Origin: Providencia rettgeri
GTDB lineage: Bacteria; Pseudomonadota; Gammaproteobacteria; Enterobacterales; Enterobacteriaceae
Length of the DNA: 64,000 nt
Direction: 5' to 3'
NCBI RefSeq assembly: GCF_013255915.1
Contig: NZ_CP053896.1
Span: 992,001 to 1,056,000 of the forward strand
Position 1 is the first letter of the stretch. The number at the start of each line of letters is the position of its first letter. Positions 8,137-17,316 of this stretch are shown one piece after another. Both the position numbers and the translations under genes were made by a program. Under the pieces are notes generated by a model. It had not been told where the DNA came from, ran no database searches, and saw only the letters and a program-made list of their open reading frames with translations.

Positions 8137-9009
8137 TTACTGAGGCCATTTCATTTCGCCTTTAATGACTTTTGCACTAAGTTCTAAGCTTAATTTATCA
8201 TCTAATTGTGGATACTTCGCTGCAACTTTTTGGATGAGCTCACCTGAGTTTTTACTTGTTTTATATGCACTTTCAAAGTCCTGTAAATATTTTTGAGTGA
8301 AAGAAACCGTCGTTACATCTAATTTAGACGCCCCCGTAAAGTGGCCGGGAACAACGGTTGCTGGGTTCAGAGCTTTGATGTCTTTTAATGTTTGCAGCCA
8401 ATTTTTGCGTGACTCTTCTGTTTGGGTATCCGCTACCCAAACATGAATATTGTCAGAAACAATAACGCCACCCACAACGGCTTTTAATGATGGAACCCAG
8501 AGATAAGTTCTATCTGGTGACACGCCATCAAGGCCTTTAATTTCAAGTTTTTCGCCATCAACGGTGAAGTAGTCTCCTTTAATCACTTCAGGGACGATAA
8601 CATGGGCAGGGGCTTCATCTTTTAATACACCACCCCAGTAAGCCAGCTTGCCATCTTTAGTGGCTTTAATGGCTTCAACTGTGTTTGCTGTCGCGACCAC
8701 CTTTGCCTCTGGGAAGGCGTTTGTTAGGGTATCGAGCCCAAAATAGTAATCTGGATCTGAATGGCTAATATAAATCGTGGTTAATTTCTTATTGAGTTTT
8801 TTGATTTTATCAACCAATTGTTGTGCATCATTTTTTTGAAATTGCGCATCAATCAGTACCACTTCACTTGAGCCGCTAATAATTTCAGAGGAAACAGGGA
8901 ACACGCTGTTATTTCCGGGGTTATAAACATCCAATGCCAGTTTTTCAGCTTGTGCTAGATTTATCGTTGTGGCGAATAATGCGGTTGCTGCTAATAAGGT
9001 CAATTTCAT
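8137..9009 (-). CDS. Exported metallo-beta-lactamase-fold hydrolase with atypical metal motif
   Basis: A 290-residue protein with a cleavable signal peptide (M-K-L-T-L-L-A-A-T-A-L...A-Q-A, cleavage near residue 21), so probably periplasmic. The MBL fold is recognisable from V-V-L-I-D-A-Q-F followed by T-T-I-Y-I-S-H83-S-D85-P-D87-Y88-Y-F-G, G-D-Y-F-T-V-D-G and V-V-P-G-H. In place of the usual H-x-H-x-D-H zinc motif this has H-S-D-P-D-Y, so two of the histidine ligands are replaced. Substrate unknown. A LysR-type gene is divergent, 130 bases away, and likely regulates it. Confidence 0.75.
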   Translation of the reverse strand: MKLTLLAATALFATTINLAQAEKLALDVYNPGNNSVFPVSSEIISGSSEVVLIDAQFQKNDAQQLVDKIKKLNKKLTTIYISHSDPDYYFGLDTLTNAFPEAKVVATANTVEAIKATKDGKLAYWGGVLKDEAPAHVIVPEVIKGDYFTVDGEKLEIKGLDGVSPDRTYLWVPSLKAVVGGVIVSDNIHVWVADTQTEESRKNWLQTLKDIKALNPATVVPGHFTGASKLDVTTVSFTQKYLQDFESAYKTSKNSGELIQKVAAKYPQLDDKLSLELSAKVIKGEMKWPQ

Positions 9010-9139
9010 GTTGTATCCTAAAATGAAGTTATACAGAAAAGTTTGTTTTGTATGTCGTGTATACTAAATTGCAATGATGAGATGAAAAACTCCATAATTA
9101 GGTGTTGTTTGTTGCATAATTCGGTCAAATGAGAATGGT

Positions 9140-10060
9140 ATGGATAGATTAAAAGCGGCTGAGGTATTTATTACTATCGTTGAACAAGGCAGCCTAAGTG
9201 GAGCCGCAGAAAAACTGGATATGTCTAGAGCGATGGTGACACGCTATTTGTCAGAAATGGAGCAATGGGCGGGAGTACGTTTATTAAATCGCACCACACG
9301 GAAATTAAGTCTAACTTCCGCAGGAGAAGGTGTATATCAACAATCTTTGCAACTTAATGCGATTTCCCAAATGGTGCCTGTGCAGCAAGAGCTTGATGCA
9401 AAAGCATTATCTGGTTTAGTGCGTATTAGTTGTTCACAATCAATCGCCCAAAGTGCGCTTTCTGTGGCTATTTCTGAGTTTATGAAACTTTACCCGAATA
9501 TGGCTATTGATATGCAAATATCGAATAAATCGGTTAATTTGATAGAAGAACGAATTGATTTGGCAATCCGTATCACGAATCAATTGGAACCGAGTTTAAT
9601 CGCAAAACCCTTGTCAACTTGCCATTCTGTCATTTGTGCTTCACCTGACTTTTTAAAAGGAAAAAAACAGCCTGAAAAGCCAGAGGATTTAGTTTTGCTT
9701 GATTGCTTAACCTACAATTTTTTTGGTCGTAGCTTATGGGTATTTGAAAAAGCAGGCATGCAGCATAGTGTGTTAGTTGATGGGCGCTTAAGTGCTAACG
9801 AATCCGTATTTCTCGCTGAAGCAACATTGCAGGGGGCGGGTATCTCTATGCAACCTTATTATTCAGTTGCTGATCATTTGGCTTCGGGTGAGTTAGTTCA
9901 GTTATTACCTGAATATACTCCAATGCCACTAGGTATTTACGCTGTGTATACTAGCCGCCAAAAAATGCCAACCGCCCTGAGGGTGGTGATTGATTATCTC
10001 GCTAATTGGTTTGAAACTTCACCTCATTGGCACCTATTGATGCAACAGCGCGGAAGTTAG
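9140..10060 (+). CDS. LysR family transcriptional regulator
   Basis: A 306-residue LTTR. The N-terminal winged helix-turn-helix occupies about residues 3-60 (F-I-T-I-V-E-Q-G-S-L-S-G-A-A-E-K-L and R-L-L-N-R-T-T-R), and the periplasmic-binding-protein-like effector domain runs from about 90 to the end. It resembles the large subgroup of single-gene LTTRs with divergent targets. The divergent exported MBL-fold gene (8137-9009) is the likely target. Its 3' end overlaps the convergent lysR gene by 27 bases. Confidence 0.85.
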   Translation: MDRLKAAEVFITIVEQGSLSGAAEKLDMSRAMVTRYLSEMEQWAGVRLLNRTTRKLSLTSAGEGVYQQSLQLNAISQMVPVQQELDAKALSGLVRISCSQSIAQSALSVAISEFMKLYPNMAIDMQISNKSVNLIEERIDLAIRITNQLEPSLIAKPLSTCHSVICASPDFLKGKKQPEKPEDLVLLDCLTYNFFGRSLWVFEKAGMQHSVLVDGRLSANESVFLAEATLQGAGISMQPYYSVADHLASGELVQLLPEYTPMPLGIYAVYTSRQKMPTALRVVIDYLANWFETSPHWHLLMQQRGS

Positions 10061-10969
10061 CTGAGTTCTTATTTGATTAAAGTTATCCTCTAAATGTTGA
10101 GTAAAAATATTGGTCAATTGTGATGAAGGGCGGTGAATTGGCCTTATTAAACTAACAGTAAAAGGAATCGAAAAACTGAGTGGGCGTAGAGCTAACTTCC
10201 CAGCTGATTGTTGATGGAAATCTAATGCAGTTAACGGGTTAACAATAGAAACTCCAATCCCTTTTAGTGCCATAGCGCAAATGGATGATGCCGAATGCGT
10301 TTCCATGACCATTTTTCGTTCGACGTGGTGTTCCGCAAAGGTTGAGTCAATCAACTGACGGTAGCTGTCAGTTAATGACAGGCTAATAAAACGTTGGCCT
10401 TGAAAATCGCTGGGTGTTAACACTTCTTTTTGGGTTAAAGGGTGGCTCGCTGGTAAGACACACACTTCATTTAAACTTCCTAGTGTTTGTTGTTCAGTTC
10501 CTGGTGGCATTTGTAGATGCTCTGTTAAGCCGAAATCGTAACGTTGGGCTGACAACCATTCCTCTAATACAGGGGACTCTTGTGGGATCACCGTGATGCT
10601 GACATCAGGGTAATTTTCCATAAACGATTGGCAAACCTGAGGTAATAAAGATTGGGCGAAAGCAGGTAGACAGGTTATCGATATTTGCGCATGTTCGAAA
10701 CGCCGGATGGTTTCCGCTGAATTTTTAATGCGTTCTAAACCATAATAGGAGCGTTCAACCTCTTCAAGAAACCGTAAACCTTGTGCAGTAGGTTGTAACC
10801 GCCCTTTGACTCTATCGAATAACTTAAACTGCAAAAGGTACTCTAAGCGTGCAAGTTCACGGCTAATAGTGGGTTGTGAAGTGTTCAGCAGCGCAGCGGC
10901 TTCCGTCAGGTTGGGGGTGGTCATCACCGCACGGAATATTTCGATGTGCCGCCATGAAATGGCTTGCAT
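10034..10969 (-). CDS. lysR: LysR, activator of lysA
   Basis: A 311-residue LTTR with the winged HTH near the N terminus (T-E-A-A-A-L-L-N-T-S-Q-P-T-I-S-R-E-L-A) and the co-inducer domain behind it. It is divergent from lysA with 126 bases between the coding regions, the arrangement in which LysR activates lysA in response to diaminopimelate and lysine levels in E. coli. Assignment as the true LysR rests on this position and on overall similarity. The 3' end overlaps the neighbouring LTTR gene convergently. Confidence 0.9.
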   Translation of the reverse strand: MQAISWRHIEIFRAVMTTPNLTEAAALLNTSQPTISRELARLEYLLQFKLFDRVKGRLQPTAQGLRFLEEVERSYYGLERIKNSAETIRRFEHAQISITCLPAFAQSLLPQVCQSFMENYPDVSITVIPQESPVLEEWLSAQRYDFGLTEHLQMPPGTEQQTLGSLNEVCVLPASHPLTQKEVLTPSDFQGQRFISLSLTDSYRQLIDSTFAEHHVERKMVMETHSASSICAMALKGIGVSIVNPLTALDFHQQSAGKLALRPLSFSIPFTVSLIRPIHRPSSQLTNIFTQHLEDNFNQIRTQLTSALLHQ

Positions 10970-11095
10970 AAAAAGTCCTTAAATAAAATCCATATCAAAT
11001 ATGAATAGACTTTAGCAAAATAGATATTTTTTTTCCCGTATTATTCTTTGAATAATAGCTTTTAATATAATAAAAACTTGCAAACGAGAAAGACA

Positions 11096-12355
11096 ATGAC
11101 TTCATTCGCAACGACAACAAGCCAATATTTAACCCCTGAGTATTTACGCGCATTACCTGAGCAGTATGGTAGCCCTGTTTGGGTTTATGATAGCGCGGTG
11201 ATCATTGAGCGTATCAAGCAATTACAAGTTTTTGATACCGTGCGCTTTGCACAAAAAGCGTGCTCGAATATTCATATCCTGCGCTTAATGAAACAACAAG
11301 GCGTTAAAGTCGATTCCGTTTCCTTAGGGGAGATTGAACGTGCGCTGGTGGCAGGGTTCCAGCCTGGGCGTGAAAACTCAGAAATCGTCTTTACAGCGGA
11401 TGTGCTCGATAGAGCGACATTAGCGAAAGTCACTGAGTTAGATATCCCTGTGAATGCTGGCTCGATTGATATGCTTGAACAAATTGGCGAGCAAAAAGCT
11501 GGCCATCCTGTTTGGCTGCGTATCAACCCTGGTTTTGGTCACGGTCATAGCCAAAAAACTAATACTGGCGGCGAAAATAGTAAGCACGGTATTTGGCATG
11601 AAGACTTATCTTTAGCGTTAGAAAAAATTCGCCATTATAATTTGTCATTGGTTGGTATTCATATGCATATTGGTTCTGGGGTTGACTATCAACATCTTGC
11701 CGATGTGTGTGATTCTATGGTGGCGCTAGTCACAACCGCAGGGGTTGACCTTCATGCCATTTCAGCAGGTGGTGGGTTATCAACCCCTTATCGTGAAGGT
11801 GATGAATTAATCGATGTGCAGCATTATTACAGCTTATGGGATAACGCTCGCCAACGTATCGAACAACACTTAGGGCACAAAATTGAACTTGAAATAGAAC
11901 CTGGCCGATATTTGGTTGCGGAATCAGGCGTATTGTTAGCTGAAGTACGAGCCGTTAAAGATATGGGTAGCCGCCACTATGTGCTTGTAGACAGTGGTTT
12001 TAATGACCTAATGCGCCCAGCGATGTATGGCAGCTATCACCATATTTCAGTATTACCCACGGATGGACGTAACGTTGATGGGGCTCAACTAAAAGACACT
12101 ATTGTCGCTGGCCCTCTGTGTGAATCAGGAGATGTATTTACCCAGTTAGAGGGCGGTTTAGTGGTAACCCGCGCTTTACCCGAGGTGAAAGTTGGCGATT
12201 TTCTGGTTTTTCATGACACTGGCGCTTATGGTGCATCCATGTCATCAAACTACAATAGCCGCCCATTATTACCCGAAGTGATGTTTGTGAATGGCAAACC
12301 ACAATTGATTCGCCGTCGCCAAACGATAGAGGAATTATTGGCGTTGGAGTTGTAA
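11096..12355 (+). CDS. lysA: Diaminopimelate decarboxylase
   Basis: LysA decarboxylates meso-diaminopimelate to L-lysine, the last step of lysine synthesis. It is a fold-III PLP enzyme; the Schiff-base lysine is Lys54 in R-F-A-Q-K-A-C-S-N, and the G-I-H-M-H-I-G-S-G and E-P-G-R-Y-L-V phosphate-binding segments and the C-terminal G-P-L-C-E-S-G-D motif are all present. The start is ATG 11096 (419 residues, Lys54 as in E. coli) with AGAAAG upstream; an in-frame TTG at 11078 is less likely. Regulated by the divergent lysR. Confidence 0.96.
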   Translation: MTSFATTTSQYLTPEYLRALPEQYGSPVWVYDSAVIIERIKQLQVFDTVRFAQKACSNIHILRLMKQQGVKVDSVSLGEIERALVAGFQPGRENSEIVFTADVLDRATLAKVTELDIPVNAGSIDMLEQIGEQKAGHPVWLRINPGFGHGHSQKTNTGGENSKHGIWHEDLSLALEKIRHYNLSLVGIHMHIGSGVDYQHLADVCDSMVALVTTAGVDLHAISAGGGLSTPYREGDELIDVQHYYSLWDNARQRIEQHLGHKIELEIEPGRYLVAESGVLLAEVRAVKDMGSRHYVLVDSGFNDLMRPAMYGSYHHISVLPTDGRNVDGAQLKDTIVAGPLCESGDVFTQLEGGLVVTRALPEVKVGDFLVFHDTGAYGASMSSNYNSRPLLPEVMFVNGKPQLIRRRQTIEELLALEL

Positions 12356-12383
12356 TTTAAATAATTCCTCAAAAAATTAATGG

Positions 12384-12417
12384 ATCCAGCTATTAAATAA
12401 ATGGCTGGATTTTTTTG
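12384..12417 (+). terminator. Intrinsic terminator of lysA
   Basis: An 11-base-pair stem with one G-U pair, ATCCAGCTATT at 12384-12394 and AATGGCTGGAT at 12400-12410, with a 5-base loop, is followed by seven T residues. Confidence 0.85.
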
Positions 12418-12526
12418 TTTTTAATTAAGGTTAAAACTACTCTTTTAGGTTATTTACAATACTTTTTTATATGTAAAAATAAATTTATTTTCTTCTAATG
12501 ATTGATTTTATTTAAATGAGAATAAT

Positions 12527-13162
12527 ATGAAATTGATGATTTTTATACTTGGCTTAGCCTTTTTAGAGTGTAAAGCTAATGATTTTAAAAGAGATATCAT
12601 TATGCCATCATATAGGATGTTATCATTTAATTATGATAGTAAGTATTTAATATATGAACCATCTATTAGTGATGAGTACCCACCACCAAGAAATGAAAAA
12701 GATTTCTTTTTGTTAGTTGAAAAGGCTGCATCAGGAGATTCAAATAGTAATTTATTATTATTTAAATTATTCCTTAAGGATTCTAATTGCAAGTATTTTG
12801 ATTTTAAACCGTCGATACCTAATTTCATCTGCAAAAAAGCTGTTAATTACTTAATTGAATCAGTTAATATAAATCCTGATAATAATATGGCGTTATTTGA
12901 AATGAGTAAACTTTATCATAAAGGGGTTGTATTGAATGAAAATGAAAATAAAGCAAATCTAATTCTAGATAAAATAATAAAAAAAGGAGGGAGAGATTCT
13001 GTATTAGTCTGTGATTACTTAGTTGAAATTACTCTTTTTGATGATGATGGAAATATAAAAAATATTGATAAATCTAGATATTATGCAGATATTGGTGCTA
13101 AAAATGGTAGCGAAAAATGTAAAAAATATCTCAATGATATAGATAACTATATGAGAAATTAA
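12527..13162 (+). CDS. Exported Sel1/TPR-like protein, paralogue of 14027-14722
   Basis: A 211-residue protein of unknown function in a very AT-rich tract. The N terminus (M-K-L-M-I-F-I-L-G-L-A-F-L) looks like a signal peptide with cleavage after about C-K-A. The mature part begins with P-S-Y-R-M-L-S-F and the C-terminal half is helical, with Sel1-like features (A-L-F-E-M-S-K-L-Y-H-K-G-V). It aligns along most of its length with the gene at 14027-14722: both have P-S-Y-R-M-L-(S/A)-F, a G-D...L-L-F-x-L...D-S-x-C segment and a C-x-x-x-(V/L)-x-Y-L...(I/V)-x-P repeat. It ends 22 bases before the next gene. A periplasmic immunity-like role is an inference from context only. Confidence 0.65.
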   Translation: MKLMIFILGLAFLECKANDFKRDIIMPSYRMLSFNYDSKYLIYEPSISDEYPPPRNEKDFFLLVEKAASGDSNSNLLLFKLFLKDSNCKYFDFKPSIPNFICKKAVNYLIESVNINPDNNMALFEMSKLYHKGVVLNENENKANLILDKIIKKGGRDSVLVCDYLVEITLFDDDGNIKNIDKSRYYADIGAKNGSEKCKKYLNDIDNYMRN

Positions 13163-13184
13163 TAGAGATAAAAGGGGGGGATGT

Positions 13185-14030
13185 ATGGATGTTAAAGAAT
13201 ATATACCAGAACATTATTTACAAAGCGTAAATGAAGGTGATAGTCGATTGTTTGAATTAGATGATAATGGTTTCTCTAACTATGGAGGACCTAGCTTTAC
13301 TATATTTGTTTCTCCGCCGGATAGCCAATATATAGATGTTGTAGGTGATAATACAAATATAGGGGATTCTTCTTTTGGTCATGTGTTTATTGGTCTTAAA
13401 GGCACAAATCCGGAAAGTAACCAATTTGAAAGCGTATCTATAGGTTTTAGTGCTGGTAATAGTTTTTTGACCAATACGGATAATATTTCATTCGATGATC
13501 ATAATAAGTATTCAGAAGCATCATCTTTGACAATTGTGGGACAAGGACCTGTGTTTAATAATGATTTAAATAATAATGGAGTGGAAACTTTACCATATGA
13601 TTTTGGTGTGCTATTTAAATTTAATGGAGAGCTAAAAAAAAACGGATGGGTTTCTCCCAGTGATGCATTATTGATAATGGATAAAAATAGTGATGGTAAA
13701 ACGCAGTTTGAAGAATTATTAGGTTTGAGTAAGGCCGGTATTTCATCAATAAGCTTAAGTTATTCATTTTCTGATTATGTGGATGGAAATAGTAATCAAC
13801 ATAAATTAATATCAGAGGTAACTTGGATTGATGGAAAAAAAACAGATATTGTTGATGTGTGGTTTAAACAAAAAGATATAGCTCATCCTGAAAATCAACT
13901 AGCAGAGTTGATTTCATTATTTAATAGTGAGTCATCTATAAGCTTAAATAATGTATTAATGACTACAATGAAAAATACACTACCATTTTTAAAATCAAAT
14001 AACAATCGCGTATTTAATGGGTTAATATGA
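13185..14030 (+). CDS. RTX/hemolysin-type calcium-binding-like protein, apparently shortened
   Basis: A 281-residue protein without a signal peptide. Residues about 60-95 contain G-H-V-F-I-G-L-K-G-T and I-G-F-S. From about residue 126 it resembles the C-terminal module of large RTX/hemolysin-like proteins: N-N-D-L-N-N-N-G-V-E-T-L, then G-W-V-S-P-S-D-A-L-L-I-M-D-K-N-S-D-G-K, then E-L-L-G-L-S-K-A-G-I-S-S-I-S-L and V-D-V-W-F. In those larger proteins a second DxNxDG segment of several tens of residues separates the MD-x-N-x-D-G and L-x-x-x-G-I-x-S-I parts; here they are joined directly. Start ATG 13185 follows AAAGGGGGGG. The last four bases overlap the next gene (ATGA). Function unknown. Confidence 0.6.
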   Translation: MDVKEYIPEHYLQSVNEGDSRLFELDDNGFSNYGGPSFTIFVSPPDSQYIDVVGDNTNIGDSSFGHVFIGLKGTNPESNQFESVSIGFSAGNSFLTNTDNISFDDHNKYSEASSLTIVGQGPVFNNDLNNNGVETLPYDFGVLFKFNGELKKNGWVSPSDALLIMDKNSDGKTQFEELLGLSKAGISSISLSYSFSDYVDGNSNQHKLISEVTWIDGKKTDIVDVWFKQKDIAHPENQLAELISLFNSESSISLNNVLMTTMKNTLPFLKSNNNRVFNGLI

Positions 14031-14722
14031 AATGGTTATTGGTTGTGCTAGTTTTTATTCTCAGTGGATATGATTCATATTCATACAGTGAAAATTTTTT
14101 ACAAAGTAGTGACGTGAAACCTCCGTCGTATAGGATGCTTGCTTTTTCTACTAATAATATGAAGCATGAAGAAGAGAAAAATTTTTTTCAGGCCATGACA
14201 CCAATTGAGACAGCAGAGAAATTTTATTTACTCAAAAATAAAGTAGATGAAGGTGACGCCAAAACCCATTATCTTTTATTTTTATTATATTTTGATGATT
14301 CGACCTGTTCTGAAAAAAGTCTAGTCAATTTAAAGCGAATTGCAGATGAAAATTGTTTAATTGGTTTAGAATATTTAAATAAAGCTGTAATGATTGATCC
14401 TAATTTCCAGCTGGGTTTATACCGATTAGCTTACTTTAATAACCACGGAGTTGGTATGGAGATTGATTTGGAACAGTCAATAAAATATTGGGAAAGGTTG
14501 ATAGAAACTAAAGGTTATTACCGTCTATTAGCGTTAGAGGCTGCCTCTGAAATCTATTTTTACGAATTTGGAAAAATAGACAAAGCAAAAGAGTATCTAA
14601 CAATTTGCGCAAATGAAGGTGGGGAGATTTGTCAATTTAAGCTAGGTGACTGGGATAATAAAATTAAATTACGACCTTATATATTAGAGGCTAAACAACG
14701 AGCAAACTCCCCGAGTACGTAG
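14027..14722 (+). CDS. Exported Sel1/TPR-like protein, paralogue of 12527-13162
   Basis: A 231-residue protein of unknown function. The first 20 or so residues (M-K-W-L-L-V-V-L-V-F-I-L-S-G) form a signal peptide with likely cleavage near S-Y-S. The mature protein has P-S-Y-R-M-L-A-F and Sel1-like helical repeats (L-G-L-Y-R-L-A-Y-F-N-N-H-G-V-G, then A-K-E-Y-L...A-N-E-G-G). It is a diverged paralogue of the gene two positions upstream and is translationally coupled (ATGA) to the calcium-binding-like gene. Sel1-repeat periplasmic proteins serve as immunity proteins for some T6SS lipase effectors; whether that applies here is inference. Confidence 0.65.
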   Translation: MKWLLVVLVFILSGYDSYSYSENFLQSSDVKPPSYRMLAFSTNNMKHEEEKNFFQAMTPIETAEKFYLLKNKVDEGDAKTHYLLFLLYFDDSTCSEKSLVNLKRIADENCLIGLEYLNKAVMIDPNFQLGLYRLAYFNNHGVGMEIDLEQSIKYWERLIETKGYYRLLALEAASEIYFYEFGKIDKAKEYLTICANEGGEICQFKLGDWDNKIKLRPYILEAKQRANSPST

Positions 14723-14750
14723 AAAATTGATGTATAATTTGCACTAATAA

Positions 14751-14787
14751 AAAACTCAAGGGGCGAATAACTCCTTGAGTTTTTTTA
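14751..14787. terminator. Bidirectional intrinsic terminator
   Basis: AACTCAAGG at 14753-14761 pairs with CCTTGAGTT at 14773-14781. T-runs follow on the plus strand and, through the A-tract at 14749-14754, on the minus strand, so it can end both the AT-rich cassette and fadE. Confidence 0.85.
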
Positions 14788-14811
14788 TTACTTAATAAAC
14801 TTAATAATTAA

Positions 14812-17277
14812 TTAAGCCGCTTTCTTTTTCTTACTGGTTTCTTCATTTGATGGCTCATTTGGCGACTTTTTTGCAGGAAGTACACCCAGATCATCAAACT
14901 CAAACTCATCGACGTTAATTGTCCGTAACCGGCTTGCTTCTGCTTTACGCAAGATATCAGCCTCTTCTTGCGTAATTACGTTTTCAGGAAGTAGTTGGTC
15001 AGCAAGCTTATCTAAGCGAGTAAAGCTGAGCTTACGCTCTTTTAAGCGGCAGATACGTTCGAAAATAGGTTCAGCAGCAATGATATCGAGCAGAGCTTGG
15101 TTTACAAGGCCATGAGAGTTGTTTTCCGTCGGCGTTAAGTACTGGCCACGGCCCAATCTGTCGCGTGTTTCTGATGGCTCCATCAGAATTTGAGCCAGTT
15201 TATGGTCTAGTCGGTCTGATGGTGTCGACATCGCACGGCCAGTAGGGAACAGTGTGATGCGCATGATCCCGGCAACCAATTTGTTAGGGAAGTTTTTCAG
15301 GAGGTCATCCATCGCTTTTTCTGATTGATATAAACAATCTTCAACCGCCCATTTCACTAATGGTAAGTCTGCTTTCTGGCGACCTTCATCTTCATAACGT
15401 TTTAAGGTTGCAGATGCGAGATACAAGTGGCTTAAAATATCTCCTAAGCGAGCAGAGATACGTTCACGGCGTTTCAAGCTACCGCCTAACACACCCATGG
15501 CAACATCGGATAGCAATGCTAAGTTGGCACTTTGGCGGTTTAGCATTTGATAGTAACGGCGTGTTTCATCTTTGGTTGGTGAATGACTTCCACGGCCATT
15601 GGTTAAACCAAGCCAGAAGCTACGGAATTGGTTACTAACCACATGTCCAATATGCCCAAATACGGCTTTATCGAATTTATGTAAGTTATTATCCTGCGCT
15701 GCGGCCATTTCTTCTAATACAAATGGATGGCAACGGATAGCGCCTTGACCGAAGATGATCATACTGCGGGTTAGGATATTTGCCCCTTCAACTGTAATGG
15801 CGATAGGTGCGCCTTGATAGGCTCTGGCAACAAAGTTTGAATCCCCAAGACAGATTCCTTTACCACCCGTAATATCCATGGCGTCAATAATTGCGCGCTG
15901 GCCTCGGTGTGTACAATGGTATTTAACAATAGCGGATAGAACTGCAGGTTTCTCACCTAACATAATCCCAGAGGTAATGAGAGTTGCAGCTGCATCCATT
16001 AGATAAGTATTACCAGCAATACGTGCGAGAGGCTCTTCAATACCTTCCATTTTACCAATAGGTAATTTGAATTGACGGCGAATATAGGAATAAGCGCCCG
16101 TTGCCATTGCAATGCTTTTTAAGCTCCCCGTTGAATTGGATGGCAATGTAATGCCACGACCCACTGAAAGGCACTCAACCAACATTCTCCAACCTTGGCC
16201 AGCCATTTTTGGCCCACCAATAATGTAATCGATTGGAACAAAAATATCTTTTCCACGTGTAGGACCATTCATAAATGGAATATTTAGTGGGAAGTGGCGG
16301 TGACCAATTTCAACACCTGGGGTATTAGTTGGAATTAACGCACAGGTGATACCAAGGTTTTTCTCGCCACCTAAGAGTTTATCAGGGTCTGAAAGTTTGA
16401 ATGCGAGACCTAGTACAGTGGCAATTGGTGCTAAGGTAATATAGCGTTTGTTCCATGTTAAACGCATTCCTAATACTTGCTCACCTTGCCATTCTCCCAT
16501 ACAAACGACACCTGAATCTGGGATTGCACCAGCATCTGAGCCTGCTTCAGGGCTCGTTAATGCAAAACATGGAATTTCTTCACCCGTCGCTAAGCCCGGT
16601 AAATAGCGTTGTTTTTGTTCGTCAGTCCCATAATGCTGTAGTAGTTCGCCAGGGCCTAATGAATTTGGAACACCAACAGTGATAGCAAGAATACCGGATA
16701 CGCCAGCGAGTTTTTGTAGAACTTGAGACTGTGCATAAGCAGAAAACTCAAGGCCACCATATTCTTTTTTGATGATCATAGCGAAGAAACGGTGATCACG
16801 TAGGTATTGCCACACTTCAGGAGGAAGATCCGCAAGTTCATGGCTAACTTCGAAGTCATTGACCATACCACAAACAGTTTCAACGGGCCCATCCATAAAA
16901 GCTTGTTCTTCTGCGGTTAATTGTGGTTTTGGGTAGTTATGCAGTTTATTCCAATCTGGAGCACCACGGAAAAGGTCACCTTCCCACCACGTTGTTCCAG
17001 CGTCAATGGCTTCTTTTTCTGTACTTGACATTGGCGGCATGACTTTTTGGAACATTTTCATCGCGCGGATAGAGAAAAGCGATTGACGTACGGGAGTGAA
17101 GACAAAAGGAAATAAAACCAAGGCAACTGGCAGTAACATCCAGTAGCTCCAAATATTGATGACCCCCATAACCGCGGTATAGGCCAATAATAATATTGAG
17201 CTAAAAACTAAAGAGGTTTTGTGGTAACAAAGTACGCCGATTAAGGCGAGAAATAACACAATGCTGAGAAGGATCAT
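14812..17277 (-). CDS. fadE: Acyl-CoA dehydrogenase FadE
   Basis: FadE is the FAD-dependent acyl-CoA dehydrogenase of beta-oxidation. The 821-residue protein has two hydrophobic N-terminal segments (about residues 1-60) that place it at the membrane, followed by the long FadE-type catalytic region: [35 protein letters not shown] and the C-terminal R-L-G-D-I-L-S-x-L-Y-L-A-S. The start is ATG 17277 with AGGAGCTTAACT in front; an in-frame GTG at 17295 is the alternative. The C terminus ends in a lysine-rich tail. A FadR-like operator lies just upstream. Confidence 0.95.
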   Translation of the reverse strand: MILLSIVLFLALIGVLCYHKTSLVFSSILLLAYTAVMGVINIWSYWMLLPVALVLFPFVFTPVRQSLFSIRAMKMFQKVMPPMSSTEKEAIDAGTTWWEGDLFRGAPDWNKLHNYPKPQLTAEEQAFMDGPVETVCGMVNDFEVSHELADLPPEVWQYLRDHRFFAMIIKKEYGGLEFSAYAQSQVLQKLAGVSGILAITVGVPNSLGPGELLQHYGTDEQKQRYLPGLATGEEIPCFALTSPEAGSDAGAIPDSGVVCMGEWQGEQVLGMRLTWNKRYITLAPIATVLGLAFKLSDPDKLLGGEKNLGITCALIPTNTPGVEIGHRHFPLNIPFMNGPTRGKDIFVPIDYIIGGPKMAGQGWRMLVECLSVGRGITLPSNSTGSLKSIAMATGAYSYIRRQFKLPIGKMEGIEEPLARIAGNTYLMDAAATLITSGIMLGEKPAVLSAIVKYHCTHRGQRAIIDAMDITGGKGICLGDSNFVARAYQGAPIAITVEGANILTRSMIIFGQGAIRCHPFVLEEMAAAQDNNLHKFDKAVFGHIGHVVSNQFRSFWLGLTNGRGSHSPTKDETRRYYQMLNRQSANLALLSDVAMGVLGGSLKRRERISARLGDILSHLYLASATLKRYEDEGRQKADLPLVKWAVEDCLYQSEKAMDDLLKNFPNKLVAGIMRITLFPTGRAMSTPSDRLDHKLAQILMEPSETRDRLGRGQYLTPTENNSHGLVNQALLDIIAAEPIFERICRLKERKLSFTRLDKLADQLLPENVITQEEADILRKAEASRLRTINVDEFEFDDLGVLPAKKSPNEPSNEETSKKKKAA

Positions 17278-17299
17278 AGTTAAGCTCCTGTCCACTTGT

Positions 17300-17316
17300 A
17301 AGAGGTCTGACCTGTT
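17300..17316. promoter_or_regulatory. Putative FadR operator upstream of fadE
   Basis: AAGAGGTCTGACCTGTT matches the FadR consensus (AGCTGGTCCGACNTGTT) at most positions, including the central GGTC-GAC core, and lies about 25 bases before the fadE start. FadR represses fadE in E. coli in the absence of long-chain acyl-CoA. The site was located by eye and is not proven. Confidence 0.6.

Noticed and set aside
10970-11095. Lysine riboswitch before lysA
   Set aside because: The gap to lysR is only 126 bases and has no riboswitch-like stems; control by LysR is expected.
14812-14900. Frameshift at the fadE C terminus because of the lysine-rich tail
   Set aside because: The frame is open to the end and the total length is close to that of E. 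coli FadE; the basic tail is simply variable.
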